From contig CAMYCP010000010.1 in assembly GCA_947254385.1 (NCBI GenBank), positions 1-14,888 of the forward strand: DNA of 14,888 nucleotides. Reading direction: 5' to 3'. Made by a program: the position numbers and the translations under genes. This document shows, piece after piece, positions 5,878 through 13,684 of this stretch (the first letter of the stretch is position 1; every line of letters begins with the position of its first letter). The DNA is from an uncultured Filifactor sp. GTDB taxonomy: Bacteria > Bacillota > Clostridia > Peptostreptococcales > Filifactoraceae. The notes under the pieces are model-generated. The model worked only from the letters and a program-made list of their open reading frames with translations. It did no database searches and was not told the origin of the DNA.

Positions 5878-7096
5878 ATTTCACACTGTTTCCCGCAATA
5901 TAACCGCTTGTCCACGCCCAATGGAGATTATATCCACCACACATTCCGTCTACATCCATAATCTCCCCCGCAAAATAAAGTCCGTTTACTTTTTTGGATT
6001 CCATGGTTTTGGGATTAATTTCATCCGTCTTTATTCCTCCGGCGGTGACTTGCGCAAATTTAAAACCGTTATCCGCTATTACCCGCATTTTCCAATTTTT
6101 AAGAACATTGGCTATTTTCCTATAGTCACCGTCTTTAAGATCTTCGGCGTTTTTGTTTAAATATTTTACACCGCTTTCATCGAGTATGGAGCTTATCAGG
6201 CGCTTGTGTAAAAAACCGATCATGCTGATAAATACAGATTTTCCGTATGCGTAAATGCTCCTCTCTTTAAGTTTTGAAAATAATTCTTCTTCACTCATGT
6301 CATTCATTAAATCTAAAGAAATTACCGGCGCCTTTTTTTCAAAAAGCATTTTGCCGGCGAGTCTGCTTATCTGAAGTATCGGAGGTCCGGAAATTCCGTA
6401 ATCCGTAAATAAAACGTCGCCAATTTCTGAATATAATACTCTATCATCTTCCATAAGGCTTGCCCGTGCAACGATTTTAACTCCGGAAATTTTTTTAAAA
6501 AAATTTCCTGCCAAATGTAGCTGAACTAAAGACGGAAATATATTTGTCACATAATGATTGAATTTTTCGCAGAGCTTATATCCGTTACCGTCAGAGCCGC
6601 TTTCGGGCATAGCTTTCCCGCCGGTTGCAAGTATGACGGTTTCACCTGTGTATCGTATGCCGCTTTGGTCAGTCAATATAAATTTATCGTCGACTTTTTC
6701 GATATTTTGTATAAAAGTTTCAAGTTTTAAAGAGATATTAAGTTTTTCTATTTCATATTTAAATAATTCTACCACGCTTGAGGCTTGAAGTGATCTTGGA
6801 AAAACCTTGCCGTTTTCCGAAAATACGGGAGAAATTCCTATACTTTCAAAAAAATCTATAGCATCATCAGTTGAAAACTTAAACAAAGCATTTTTTATAA
6901 AATCCGGATTTTCTCCGTAATATTTTTTTACATCAATTTCCGTATTTGTAAAATTACATCTGCCGTTACCGGTAGATGCAATTTTTTTACCTATCTTGGA
7001 ATTTCTCTCAAACAATGTAACATCGGCACCGTTTCTTGCGGCAATTACTGCACAAATAAGCCCCGATGCACCCGCTCCTATTATCAAAACACTCAT
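5876..7096 (-). CDS. BaiN/YhiN (HI0933) family FAD-dependent oxidoreductase, 406 aa
   Basis: A flavoprotein of the HI0933-like family, often annotated NAD(P)/FAD-dependent oxidoreductase or aminoacetone oxidase. Substrate is generally unproven; the BaiN member acts in gut bile-acid dehydroxylation. The N-terminal Rossmann fold is clear (VLIIGAGASGLICAVIAARNGADVTLFER), followed by the family motif IASTGNGRCNFTN. The C-terminal FAD-binding part reads AQVTAGGIKTDEI and GLYFAGEIMDVDGMCGGYNLHWAWTSG, both typical. The frame opens at 7111, but I choose ATG 7094-7096: GGAAGG lies seven bases ahead and MSVLIIGAG is the usual beginning. That ATG overlaps the stop of a truncated SDR gene (TGATG), implying former translational coupling. 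The gene ends inside a bidirectional terminator. Family assignment is secure, biological role is not. Confidence 0.9.
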   Translation of the reverse strand: MSVLIIGAGASGLICAVIAARNGADVTLFERNSKIGKKIASTGNGRCNFTNTEIDVKKYYGENPDFIKNALFKFSTDDAIDFFESIGISPVFSENGKVFPRSLQASSVVELFKYEIEKLNISLKLETFIQNIEKVDDKFILTDQSGIRYTGETVILATGGKAMPESGSDGNGYKLCEKFNHYVTNIFPSLVQLHLAGNFFKKISGVKIVARASLMEDDRVLYSEIGDVLFTDYGISGPPILQISRLAGKMLFEKKAPVISLDLMNDMSEEELFSKLKERSIYAYGKSVFISMIGFLHKRLISSILDESGVKYLNKNAEDLKDGDYRKIANVLKNWKMRVIADNGFKFAQVTAGGIKTDEINPKTMESKKVNGLYFAGEIMDVDGMCGGYNLHWAWTSGYIAGNSVK

Positions 7097-7275
7097 CAAT
7101 ATGCCTTCCATCCTCCGTCAACGACCAATACAGCTCCGTTGGTAAACTTGGAGTCGTCGCTTGCCAAATACAGATAAGTATAAGCTATGTCCTCAGCCTT
7201 ACCTACTTTCGGGAACATTTTAAATCTCGACATAAGTTTATCTAAAGTTTTGGTATCGGGATTTTTAACCGTACC
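7096..7275 (-). pseudogene. C-terminal remnant of a short-chain dehydrogenase/reductase (SDR)
   Basis: Fifty-nine codons remain in frame between a TGA at 7276-7278 and the stop at 7096-7098. They read as the classical SDR tail: GTVKNPDT (after the usual PG), KMFPKVGKAEDIAYTYLYLA, SDDSKFTNGAVLVVDGGW. The Rossmann nucleotide site, the catalytic Ser-Tyr-Lys region and the start are all gone. The first in-frame ATG (7231-7233) has no ribosome binding site. Upstream sequence between 7279 and 7400 is unrelated and AT-rich with a large hairpin, so most of the gene was deleted or replaced. Because the next gene starts within its stop codon, the SDR and the flavoprotein were probably once an operon. 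A full copy may exist elsewhere. Assembly error is possible but the junction looks natural. Confidence 0.8.
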
Positions 7276-7307
7276 TCATCTCTTAACTAACGCTTATTAT
7301 AATTTTT

Positions 7308-7358
7308 TCCGATTCGTCCCCCTAACCTAAAGGTTCGGGGGATTATCGGAGCTTTTTT
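7308..7358 (+). terminator. Large GC-rich hairpin with a T-run on the plus strand
   Basis: TCCGAT (7308-7313) pairs with ATCGGA (7345-7350). Inside it TCCCCC (7317-7322) pairs with GGGGGA (7337-7342), and inside that AACC/GGTT closes a TAAA loop. The six-T run that would make it an intrinsic terminator (7353-7358) follows on the plus strand only; on the minus strand it is bordered by A-runs. No plus-strand gene precedes it. In the minus direction it would lie in the leader between purDL and the SDR remnant. Confidence 0.55.
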
Positions 7359-7386
7359 AAAAGTATTGATATAAACTTGCAATTAT

Positions 7387-7395
7387 ATTATACCA
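7387..7395 (-). promoter_or_regulatory. Extended -10 promoter just after purDL, reading toward the flavoprotein gene
   Basis: TGGTATAAT on the minus strand, a perfect extended -10, begins six bases beyond the purDL stop. The -35 position (TTTTTC) is weak. The transcript would start near 7380, run through the hairpin at 7308-7350 and the SDR remnant, and then into the flavoprotein gene. Confidence 0.45.
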
Positions 7396-7400
7396 GATTT

Positions 7401-10400
7401 TTATTTTTTGAAAAAAGCGACTCCGCTTTTAAATATATCTTGTTTTATTATATCCGGTACATTTTTATACAATCCTTCGTCCACCCGTTCAGAATGTCCC
7501 ATTTTGCCCAATATTTTGCCTGACGGATCGGTTATTCCTTCAATATTTGCCGCCGAGCCGTTGGGATTGTCGATGTAAGCCGTTGCAATTTGTCCATTTT
7601 CAATCAAAGTTTTGAGATTTTGTTCATCACATATGAATCTGCCTTCACCGTGTGATATCGGCATACGATATATCGTATCGGGATTTACCTTGGAAAACCA
7701 CGGCGATTTGTTGAATATTATACGCGTGTCCGCAAGTCTTGCAATGTGTCGCCCGCTGTTATTGTATGTCAAAGTCGGAGAATTTTCGTCCTGTTCGGTG
7801 ATTTTGCCGTAAGGAAGGAGTCCAGTTTTTATAAGCGCCTGAAAACCGTTACATATTCCGAGAATCAAACCGTCGTTTTCGTTCAGCAGGGTGTTTAACG
7901 CATTTGAAATTTTAGGGTTTTTAAGCACATTAGCTATAAATTTGCCGGAGCCGTCCGGTTCGTCTCCCATGCTGAATCCGCCCGGAATAAACAGTATTTG
8001 CGCATGGGATATTTTGTCGGCGAGTGTTTCTATCGAAACGGATATATCGTGCGAAGTCAAATTGTTGAAAACTACGATTTCAACATCCGCCCCTTCTCTT
8101 CTGAACGCATCCGCCGAATCATATTCGGAATTTGTCCCCGGAAATGCCGGAATTATAACTTTGACTTTATCCACGGGCTTTTTAGATTTTCTCCACGCCG
8201 TTACCGTCTTTTTTAATCCGTCAAGTTTAACACTGTCGTCAAACAAAATTTCCGGAGTAAAGACTTTAGATAACGTGGACTTACCGGCATGGATTATTTC
8301 TTCAAAATCCAAAACTTCACCGTTTATCTTCCACAATTCTTTATTTTTGTAAGTTTTACCTATGTTTTGAACTTCCACAAAATGTTCGTCGTATTCCACT
8401 ATGAAACTGCCTGTCCAATCGTCAAACTGTCTGTTTTTTTCAAGTTCGGCGTCTATTCCCACTCTGTTGCCTTCGGACATTTCAACTAATATGGGAAGAA
8501 TACCGCGTGCCGTAACGGCTTTGCAGGCGGTAATATTGTGTTTTTTTATTTCACGGTGGAGCGCCTCAATATTATATTTAAATGCTCCTATGTCGAGTGT
8601 GCTGTCTTCGTTTCTGTACGTGAGTATGAGTCCTATTTTACGGTCGCCCTTAAATTCGGGAGAAATTATGTCTTCTTCATCCGCCATTGAAACCGCAAAA
8701 GAAATCAGTGTCGGCGGCACGTGGATATTCTCGAAAGTTCCGGACATGGAGTCCTTGCCTCCTATGGGCGCAACCATCATTTCTTTGCAGGCTTTATATG
8801 CTCCCAAAAGAGATTTAAAAGGCGATCCCCATTTATTTTCATCATTTCCGAGTTTTTGGAAATATTCCTGAAACGACAACACGGCTTTAAACGGATTAGC
8901 ACCGCTTGCTGCAAGTTTACAGAGAGATTCTATAACGGCATAATACCCGCCCAAAAATTCATCCGCCTCGCTTAAATACGGTGCAAGTCCGTAAGTCATC
9001 ACGCTCACGGTAGAACTTGTACCTTTTAAGCTCGGCACACGCGACACCATGCTTTGTGCTTTAGTTTTTTGATATTTTCCGCCTAAAGGTGCTATCACGG
9101 TGCCTCTGCCTACGGAAGAATCAAAACGTGTCACGAGAGCTTCCCTGTTACAGTACAATATTTCTGAAAATATGGATTTTGTTTCACCGTGAAGTGTTGC
9201 ATACTGACGAGGCTTGTAGAGAAATTTCATTTTTTTGGAATTTTTAACCTTTACTTTTTGATGACGTTGATATCCTGCCGAATCTACAAACGAACGGAGC
9301 AAATCGGCTACAATCATATCACCGTATTTCATAATCAGGCGACCGGTATCGGTAACTTCTGCAACTTGCGTAACTTCCAAGTTTTCATCGTGACAGAGTT
9401 TACAGAATTTTTCTTTGTCGGAAGATGAAATCCCGACCGCCATGCGTTCTTGAGATTCACTGATTGCAATTTCTTTGGCGGTGAGTCCCAAATATTTAAG
9501 CGGTACTTTATCCAAGTGAATTTCAAGTGAAGGGGCAAGTTCTCCTATAGCCACGCTCACTCCACCGGCTCCGAAATCGTTGCATTTTTTTATAAGTTTC
9601 GCCGCATCGGGATTTCTGAACAGTCGTTGTATTTTGCGTTCAGTCGGCGCATTTCCTTTTTGAACTTCGGCTGAAGATTCGGTTATGGAATTTTCGTTTT
9701 GACTCTTGGAGGAACCGGTAGCCCCGCCTATTCCGTCTCTACCGGTTCTTCCTCCGATAAGTAAAATAATATCGCCCGCTTGTAAATTTTCACGGCGTAC
9801 ATTTTCAGCCGGAGCCGCCCCTATAACTGCTCCTACCTCCATGCGTTTCGCCTTATAACCCGGGTGATACACTTCATCCACATAACCGGTTGCAAGACCG
9901 AGTTGATTGCCGTATGAACTGTAACCGTGTGCAGCCTCGGAAGTTATTTTTCTTTGAGGAAGTTTTCCGTCCATCGTGTTTTCTATCGGTTCAGTAGGAT
10001 CGGCGGATCCTGTCACACGCATCGCCTGATACACATAAGCTCTACCGGATAACGGATCTCTTACCGCTCCGCCAAGACACGTTGCGGCACCTCCGAACGG
10101 TTCGATTTCAGTCGGGTGATTGTGCGTTTCGTTTTTAAACATGATGAGGTATTTTTCAATTTTACCGTCAATTTTAACATCGGCTTTTATGGAACAAGCG
10201 TTTATTTCATCGGACTCTTCAACCATGTCGAGCATTCCGTAAGATTTCATGTATTTAGACATAATGGTACCTAAATCCATCAATGTGACAGGTTTATCAG
10301 ATTTAAGATCTTTACGCATACGCATATAATCACGGAAAGTGTTTTTTATAGTGCTGTCAAGTGCCGTTTCTATCGTGTCGAAATAAATTTCGTCCAGTAT

Positions 10401-12347
10401 GGTGTTAAACGTCGTATGTCTGCAATGATCCGACCAGTAGGTGTCCAAAACTGCAAGTTCGGTCACCGTAGGATTGCGATTTTCATTTTTAAAATAATCG
10501 AATATCAAGTCAAAATCTTCACGGCTCATGGCGAAGTTTTGAGATTTAAAAAATTCGGCTTTTTCGTCTTCGTTCATCGAAATAAAACCGTCATATTCTT
10601 CTTTTTCAACATGAAAATCGAATATTTCTTTTAAGGTTGTAGGAATTCCTAAAAGCCTGCCCTCTTTTTGATCCACGGGATTTATCAAATATTTTTTGAT
10701 TTTATTTATATCGTCCGTCGAAATATCGCCTTCAAAATCTATCACCGTATCACTTTTAACCGCTACGGTTTTTTCGAGCGCCACGGCTACGGTATCAATT
10801 ACGCCCTGTTCTCTTTGATTGAACTGTCCTTTTTGAAATTGTACAACTATGGGGTGCTTGAATGTCTTTTGAAGTTTAAGCGCATCCTCCATAACATAAA
10901 CATCGTCCAACGGCGCCTCACTTAAAATCCCGACGGATATTTTTTTCAATTCTTCATCGGTTAAGCCTTGTATATCGTAACGTTGATATATTTTTAAGGA
11001 TTTTAAGTTTATGTGCAAACTTTCATTTATGTCGATTTTCATAGGAAAACTTGCTATGTCGTACGAGTCTTTTTTAGCTACATATACACGTTTTACAAGA
11101 GGTGATATGTCCTTTCTATAAAACGCCCCGTCAAACCGTACCTTTTTAAGATCCGAATACACTTTATCGTACGCTTCTTCAAACGTATCGGCGGCGTAAC
11201 TTAGAGCAAGTACTCTGCCGCCCGACGTTACTATATCCGAGCCTTGTTTTTTCGTACCGGCGTGAAAAACTGTAGAGTTTAAATTATCAAGTCCCGTAAT
11301 TTTTTTGCCCTTAACGTAAGATTCAGGATATCCTGCGGAGCACATCACTGCGGTGATTACTTTTTTATCGTTAAATTTAAGATTTACGGAAGATAACTCT
11401 CCTAAAGCCGTTTTTTCAAATACGTCCAAAAGGTCGCTTTCCATTCGCATAAGTATCGACTGTGTTTCAGGGTCACCAAACCTTGCATTGAATTCCAATG
11501 CTTTAATGCCGCTGTCACACACCATGAGACCGAAAAATATTATGCCTCGAAAATCGATTTTCTCTTCCTGCAGTCCTTTCAAAAACGGTTCGGTTATTTT
11601 TTCGTGCATTTCTTTTAAATACACATCGCCCTGCACATTTGGGCTGTATGTACCCATTCCTCCGGTATTCAATCCGGTTTCGCCGTCATATACTTTTTTG
11701 TGATCTTTGGCTGTAGGCATGGGCAATATGGTTTTGCCGTCGGTAAAACAAAGAAGTGAAATTTCAAACCCGTCCAAAAATTCTTCCACAACCAGAAAAG
11801 TGTCGCCAAATTTTTTATTATCGTATATTTCCGTCGCATAAGTTTCTATTGTATTATCATCACACGCTATAACCACGCCCTTGCCGGCGCATAAGCCGTC
11901 CGCTTTTAAAACAACTTTGCCTTGCGAATTTTCACTTCTGAGCTTTTTAGCAAATTCAACCGCCTCGGTTTCGCTTTTGAATTTTTTATATGCCGCGGTG
12001 GGTATACCGTGTTTCACCATGAATTCTTTGGCGTAAGCCTTACTTCCCTCAAGACGCGCGGCGTCTTTTAAAACTCCGAAAGTCTTTACTCCGTTATTTT
12101 CGAGTTTATCCGCCAAACCTAGACACAACGGATCTTCAGGACCTATAATTACAAAATCGAATTTAATTTCCAGCGCTTTTTCAACTATTTTGTCGATATC
12201 GGCCGCATTTATATCAATGTTCGTTCCGATGTCGGAAGTGCCGGCATTACCCGGCATAAAATAAAGTTCGTGTTCAGGGTGCTGAGAATGTATTTTTAAG
12301 CCTATGGCGTGTTCCCTACCGCCCCCGCCGACAATTAAAATTTTCAT
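7401..12347 (-). CDS. PurD-PurL fusion: GAR synthetase joined to FGAM synthase, 1648 aa
   Basis: Residues 1 to about 415 are PurD (phosphoribosylamine-glycine ligase, ATP-grasp): ILIVGGGGREHAI, IIGPEDPL, VLKADGLCAGKGVVI, GGMGTYSPN, FNARFGDPETQ, and the closing FDGAFYRKDIS. From about 418 (VKRVYVAKKDSYDI) the chain is a full clostridial-type PurL. Its landmarks are YWSDHCRHTTF (637-647), NETHNHPTEIEPFGGAATCLGG (739-760), GGRTGRDGIGGATGSS (865-880), DFGAGGVSVAI, and GGKDSMSG (1196-1203). A C-terminal class I glutaminase follows, with PGTNSEYD (1404-1411), ICNGFQ containing the nucleophile Cys1499, and GHSERV with His1618/Glu1620. All catalytic elements look intact in both halves. The enzymes catalyse steps 2 and 4 of IMP synthesis; PurN (step 3) is not here. 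The junction has no linker, and no in-frame stop or frameshift is visible. AAGGAA lies six bases before the ATG. The gene appears monocistronic. Confidence 0.95.
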   Translation of the reverse strand: MKILIVGGGGREHAIGLKIHSQHPEHELYFMPGNAGTSDIGTNIDINAADIDKIVEKALEIKFDFVIIGPEDPLCLGLADKLENNGVKTFGVLKDAARLEGSKAYAKEFMVKHGIPTAAYKKFKSETEAVEFAKKLRSENSQGKVVLKADGLCAGKGVVIACDDNTIETYATEIYDNKKFGDTFLVVEEFLDGFEISLLCFTDGKTILPMPTAKDHKKVYDGETGLNTGGMGTYSPNVQGDVYLKEMHEKITEPFLKGLQEEKIDFRGIIFFGLMVCDSGIKALEFNARFGDPETQSILMRMESDLLDVFEKTALGELSSVNLKFNDKKVITAVMCSAGYPESYVKGKKITGLDNLNSTVFHAGTKKQGSDIVTSGGRVLALSYAADTFEEAYDKVYSDLKKVRFDGAFYRKDISPLVKRVYVAKKDSYDIASFPMKIDINESLHINLKSLKIYQRYDIQGLTDEELKKISVGILSEAPLDDVYVMEDALKLQKTFKHPIVVQFQKGQFNQREQGVIDTVAVALEKTVAVKSDTVIDFEGDISTDDINKIKKYLINPVDQKEGRLLGIPTTLKEIFDFHVEKEEYDGFISMNEDEKAEFFKSQNFAMSREDFDLIFDYFKNENRNPTVTELAVLDTYWSDHCRHTTFNTILDEIYFDTIETALDSTIKNTFRDYMRMRKDLKSDKPVTLMDLGTIMSKYMKSYGMLDMVEESDEINACSIKADVKIDGKIEKYLIMFKNETHNHPTEIEPFGGAATCLGGAVRDPLSGRAYVYQAMRVTGSADPTEPIENTMDGKLPQRKITSEAAHGYSSYGNQLGLATGYVDEVYHPGYKAKRMEVGAVIGAAPAENVRRENLQAGDIILLIGGRTGRDGIGGATGSSKSQNENSITESSAEVQKGNAPTERKIQRLFRNPDAAKLIKKCNDFGAGGVSVAIGELAPSLEIHLDKVPLKYLGLTAKEIAISESQERMAVGISSSDKEKFCKLCHDENLEVTQVAEVTDTGRLIMKYGDMIVADLLRSFVDSAGYQRHQKVKVKNSKKMKFLYKPRQYATLHGETKSIFSEILYCNREALVTRFDSSVGRGTVIAPLGGKYQKTKAQSMVSRVPSLKGTSSTVSVMTYGLAPYLSEADEFLGGYYAVIESLCKLAASGANPFKAVLSFQEYFQKLGNDENKWGSPFKSLLGAYKACKEMMVAPIGGKDSMSGTFENIHVPPTLISFAVSMADEEDIISPEFKGDRKIGLILTYRNEDSTLDIGAFKYNIEALHREIKKHNITACKAVTARGILPILVEMSEGNRVGIDAELEKNRQFDDWTGSFIVEYDEHFVEVQNIGKTYKNKELWKINGEVLDFEEIIHAGKSTLSKVFTPEILFDDSVKLDGLKKTVTAWRKSKKPVDKVKVIIPAFPGTNSEYDSADAFRREGADVEIVVFNNLTSHDISVSIETLADKISHAQILFIPGGFSMGDEPDGSGKFIANVLKNPKISNALNTLLNENDGLILGICNGFQALIKTGLLPYGKITEQDENSPTLTYNNSGRHIARLADTRIIFNKSPWFSKVNPDTIYRMPISHGEGRFICDEQNLKTLIENGQIATAYIDNPNGSAANIEGITDPSGKILGKMGHSERVDEGLYKNVPDIIKQDIFKSGVAFFKK

Positions 12348-12411
12348 AATATGTTCCTTTCATCAAAATTTTTACATGAAGACACCGTAAAACTGCCCGT
12401 AAACAAAGAAC

Positions 12412-12506
12412 ATCATACTTATAGCATATAATATCATTTATTTGATACTGAATGTAAAAAAATAACAGACAGTGAAATCATACTTATAGTATATTATATC
12501 ATTCAT
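12412..12506. repeat. 30-bp imperfect direct repeat upstream of purDL
   Basis: ATCATACTTATAG-C-ATAT (12412 onward) recurs at 12477 as ATCATACTTATAG-T-ATAT. The two 30-base units (12412-12441 and 12477-12506) match at 27 positions and start 65 bases apart. The second contains the dyad ATACT-TAT-AGTAT. On the minus strand each unit includes a -10-like box, TATTAT in the first and TATAAT in the second. This could be a duplicated promoter or a pair of operators. Confidence 0.6.
12428..12457 (-). promoter_or_regulatory. Possible purDL promoter
   Basis: Minus strand TTACAT (12452-12457), 18-base spacer, TATTAT (12428-12433), about 80 bases before the purDL ATG. The match is moderate. A second candidate, TATAAT at 12493-12498 with a weak TTTAAT 17 bases upstream, lies in the other repeat unit. 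Confidence 0.35.
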
Positions 12507-12655
12507 CCGGAAACAATTAAAAATTTTACAAAATAAATCACTCCGCACTATCATAATTATAAAAATACGAAAAAATTTAAAAAGTTTGAAAAAGAAGTGT
12601 TCAAGTTGATATTGCACTTTATAAAAAATTATTTTTTATTTTTGTAAGAAAACGT

Positions 12656-12684
12656 TTGTATTATTCTCCAACTTGGTATATTAT
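12656..12684 (+). promoter_or_regulatory. Promoter of the ECF transporter gene
   Basis: TTGTAT (12656-12661), 17 bases, TATTAT (12679-12684). An overlapping reading is TTTGTA (12655-12660), 16 bases, TATATT (12677-12682). It would start transcription near 12690, giving a leader of about 110 bases. Confidence 0.5.
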
Positions 12685-12689
12685 TGATG

Positions 12690-12799
12690 AGGTTATGATG
12701 AAGTCTTCGATCTTTTAGACGGAGAACTTAAAAAAATCATACCATGGTGTATATTTTTTTATGTGACCGGTATCATGGCGAACCGGATCGGAGGTTATT
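12690..12799 (+). promoter_or_regulatory. Structured leader of the ECF transporter gene, possible attenuator
   Basis: Three elements are visible. A mini-ORF (ATG at 12698, stop TAG at 12716-12718, peptide MKSSIF) has GAGG five bases upstream. Next, AAAAAAA (12730-12736), an imperfect stem ATACC-ATG-GtGTAT (12739-12752) and TTTTTTT (12754-12760) form a weak terminator-like hairpin. Last, CCGGT (12767-12771) pairs with ACCGG (12782-12786) just ahead of the GGAGG site (12790-12794). ATACC (12739-12743) could also pair with GGTAT (12769-12773), which would open both hairpins. No known riboswitch consensus is recognised. Confidence 0.35.
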
Positions 12800-13561
12800 A
12801 TGTACAGTACAAAGGCAAACGTTTCATCGAACGTGAGGAAGTTGGTATTGATCGGTATTTTGGGTGCGCTCACCGTCGTTTTGGGTCTCACGCCGCTGGG
12901 ATTTATTCCGCTCGGCCCCGTAAGTGCGACGACACTGCATATTCCCGTGATAGTTGCAGGGATAATCGAAGGACCTGTAGTCGGCGCTCTTGTAGGTTTG
13001 ATATTCGGCTTATCGAGCTTATTTAACGCTATAACCAAGCCCACGCCTACATCTTTTATGTTTTACAATCCGCTTATATCAATCCTGCCCCGTGTGTTAA
13101 TCGGCGTAGTTTCATATTATGTTTACAACGCCTTAAAAAACGGGAGCGACAAGCGCATAAAAATAATGCTGAATTTAATTTGGGCGGGAATAATCGGCTT
13201 TTTGTGTTATGGCCTGTACACGGCAATATCTTCGGGAGATAACTATAAAACCGGAGTTAACACGGTCTTTATAATATCATCTTCGGTTCTTGCATTTTTG
13301 ATGAACAAATCCGTTCACGATAATTTTGCGATTGCGGTCAGTGCGTTTACAGGCTCGTTTACAAATACCGTACTCGTACTCGGCGGGATATCATTATTTT
13401 ATGCCGAACAATTCGGTCAAAATTTAAATCCCCCAATTTCTGCAAGTGCGGCAAGGTCTGCTATAAGCATGATTGCCTTAACCAGCGGCTTTCCGGAGGG
13501 CATTATGGCCGTGATAATAGTTTCAGCCGTAGTCACCGCCGTAAAAAAATCGCATATATAA
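12800..13561 (+). CDS. ECF transporter S component, probably for pantothenate (PanT-like), 253 aa
   Basis: A substrate-binding membrane subunit of an energy-coupling-factor vitamin importer. It would work with shared EcfA/EcfA'/EcfT encoded elsewhere, since none are nearby. About six hydrophobic segments are visible: residues 14-34, 43-60, 61-78, 92-110, 124-142, 155-170 and later pieces near 177-200 and 220-247 (some merge). The N-terminal motif KLVLIGILGALTVVLGLTPLG and the Gly-rich EGPVVGALVGLIFGLSSLF are typical of the PF12822/COG4684-type S components. GGAGG lies five bases before the ATG. A perfect terminator follows directly. The substrate assignment rests on the neighbouring coaX-like gene and on memory that PanT belongs to this family; folate or another vitamin cannot be excluded from sequence alone. 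The leader may regulate it. Confidence 0.82.
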   Translation: MYSTKANVSSNVRKLVLIGILGALTVVLGLTPLGFIPLGPVSATTLHIPVIVAGIIEGPVVGALVGLIFGLSSLFNAITKPTPTSFMFYNPLISILPRVLIGVVSYYVYNALKNGSDKRIKIMLNLIWAGIIGFLCYGLYTAISSGDNYKTGVNTVFIISSSVLAFLMNKSVHDNFAIAVSAFTGSFTNTVLVLGGISLFYAEQFGQNLNPPISASAARSAISMIALTSGFPEGIMAVIIVSAVVTAVKKSHI

Positions 13562-13566
13562 AATCT

Positions 13567-13592
13567 GAGCGCACTTTTAAGTGCGCTCTTTT
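13567..13592 (+). terminator. Intrinsic terminator after the ECF S component
   Basis: Perfect stem GAGCGCACT / AGTGCGCTC around TTTA, then TTTT and further A/T sequence. It starts six bases after the S-component stop, so the downstream coaX-like gene needs its own promoter or read-through. Confidence 0.88.
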
Positions 13593-13631
13593 AATAAAAA
13601 TTTTTCTCGAATCGCAAAAATTGAAAATTTG

Positions 13632-13640
13632 TGATATATT
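13632..13640 (+). promoter_or_regulatory. Extended -10 promoter for the coaX-like gene
   Basis: TGATATATT fits TGnTATAAT with one mismatch and lies about 45 bases before the ATG. No good -35 is seen at the expected distance. Position between the terminator and the gene makes it the best candidate. Confidence 0.35.
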
Positions 13641-13684
13641 TAAGTTGCAAAATTTTTATTTGTAATTTATTTTTAAGGAGCAAT

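Larger units (their letters stand above)
12348..12799. other. 452-bp divergent intergenic region
   Basis: AT-rich spacer between purDL (minus) and the transporter gene (plus). It contains a 30-bp direct repeat with promoter-like boxes on the purDL side (12412-12506), about 150 bp in which I see nothing but A/T runs (12507-12655), and a promoter plus structured leader for the transporter (12656-12799). I found no PurBox, purine riboswitch, THF or TPP motif. Confidence 0.7.

Noticed and set aside
7891..8871. Plus-strand ORFs of 153 and 156 codons
   Set aside because: They are antisense frames within the well-supported purDL coding region and show no family features.
12760..12800. THF or TPP riboswitch in front of the transporter gene
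   Set aside because: ACCGG...GGATCGGAGG recalls pieces of such elements, but the conserved TPP CTGAGA core and the THF core sequences are not present.
12715..13044. 109-codon minus-strand ORF opposite the transporter gene
   Set aside because: Antisense to the S-component coding region and leader, Pro/Thr-rich shadow with no ribosome binding site.
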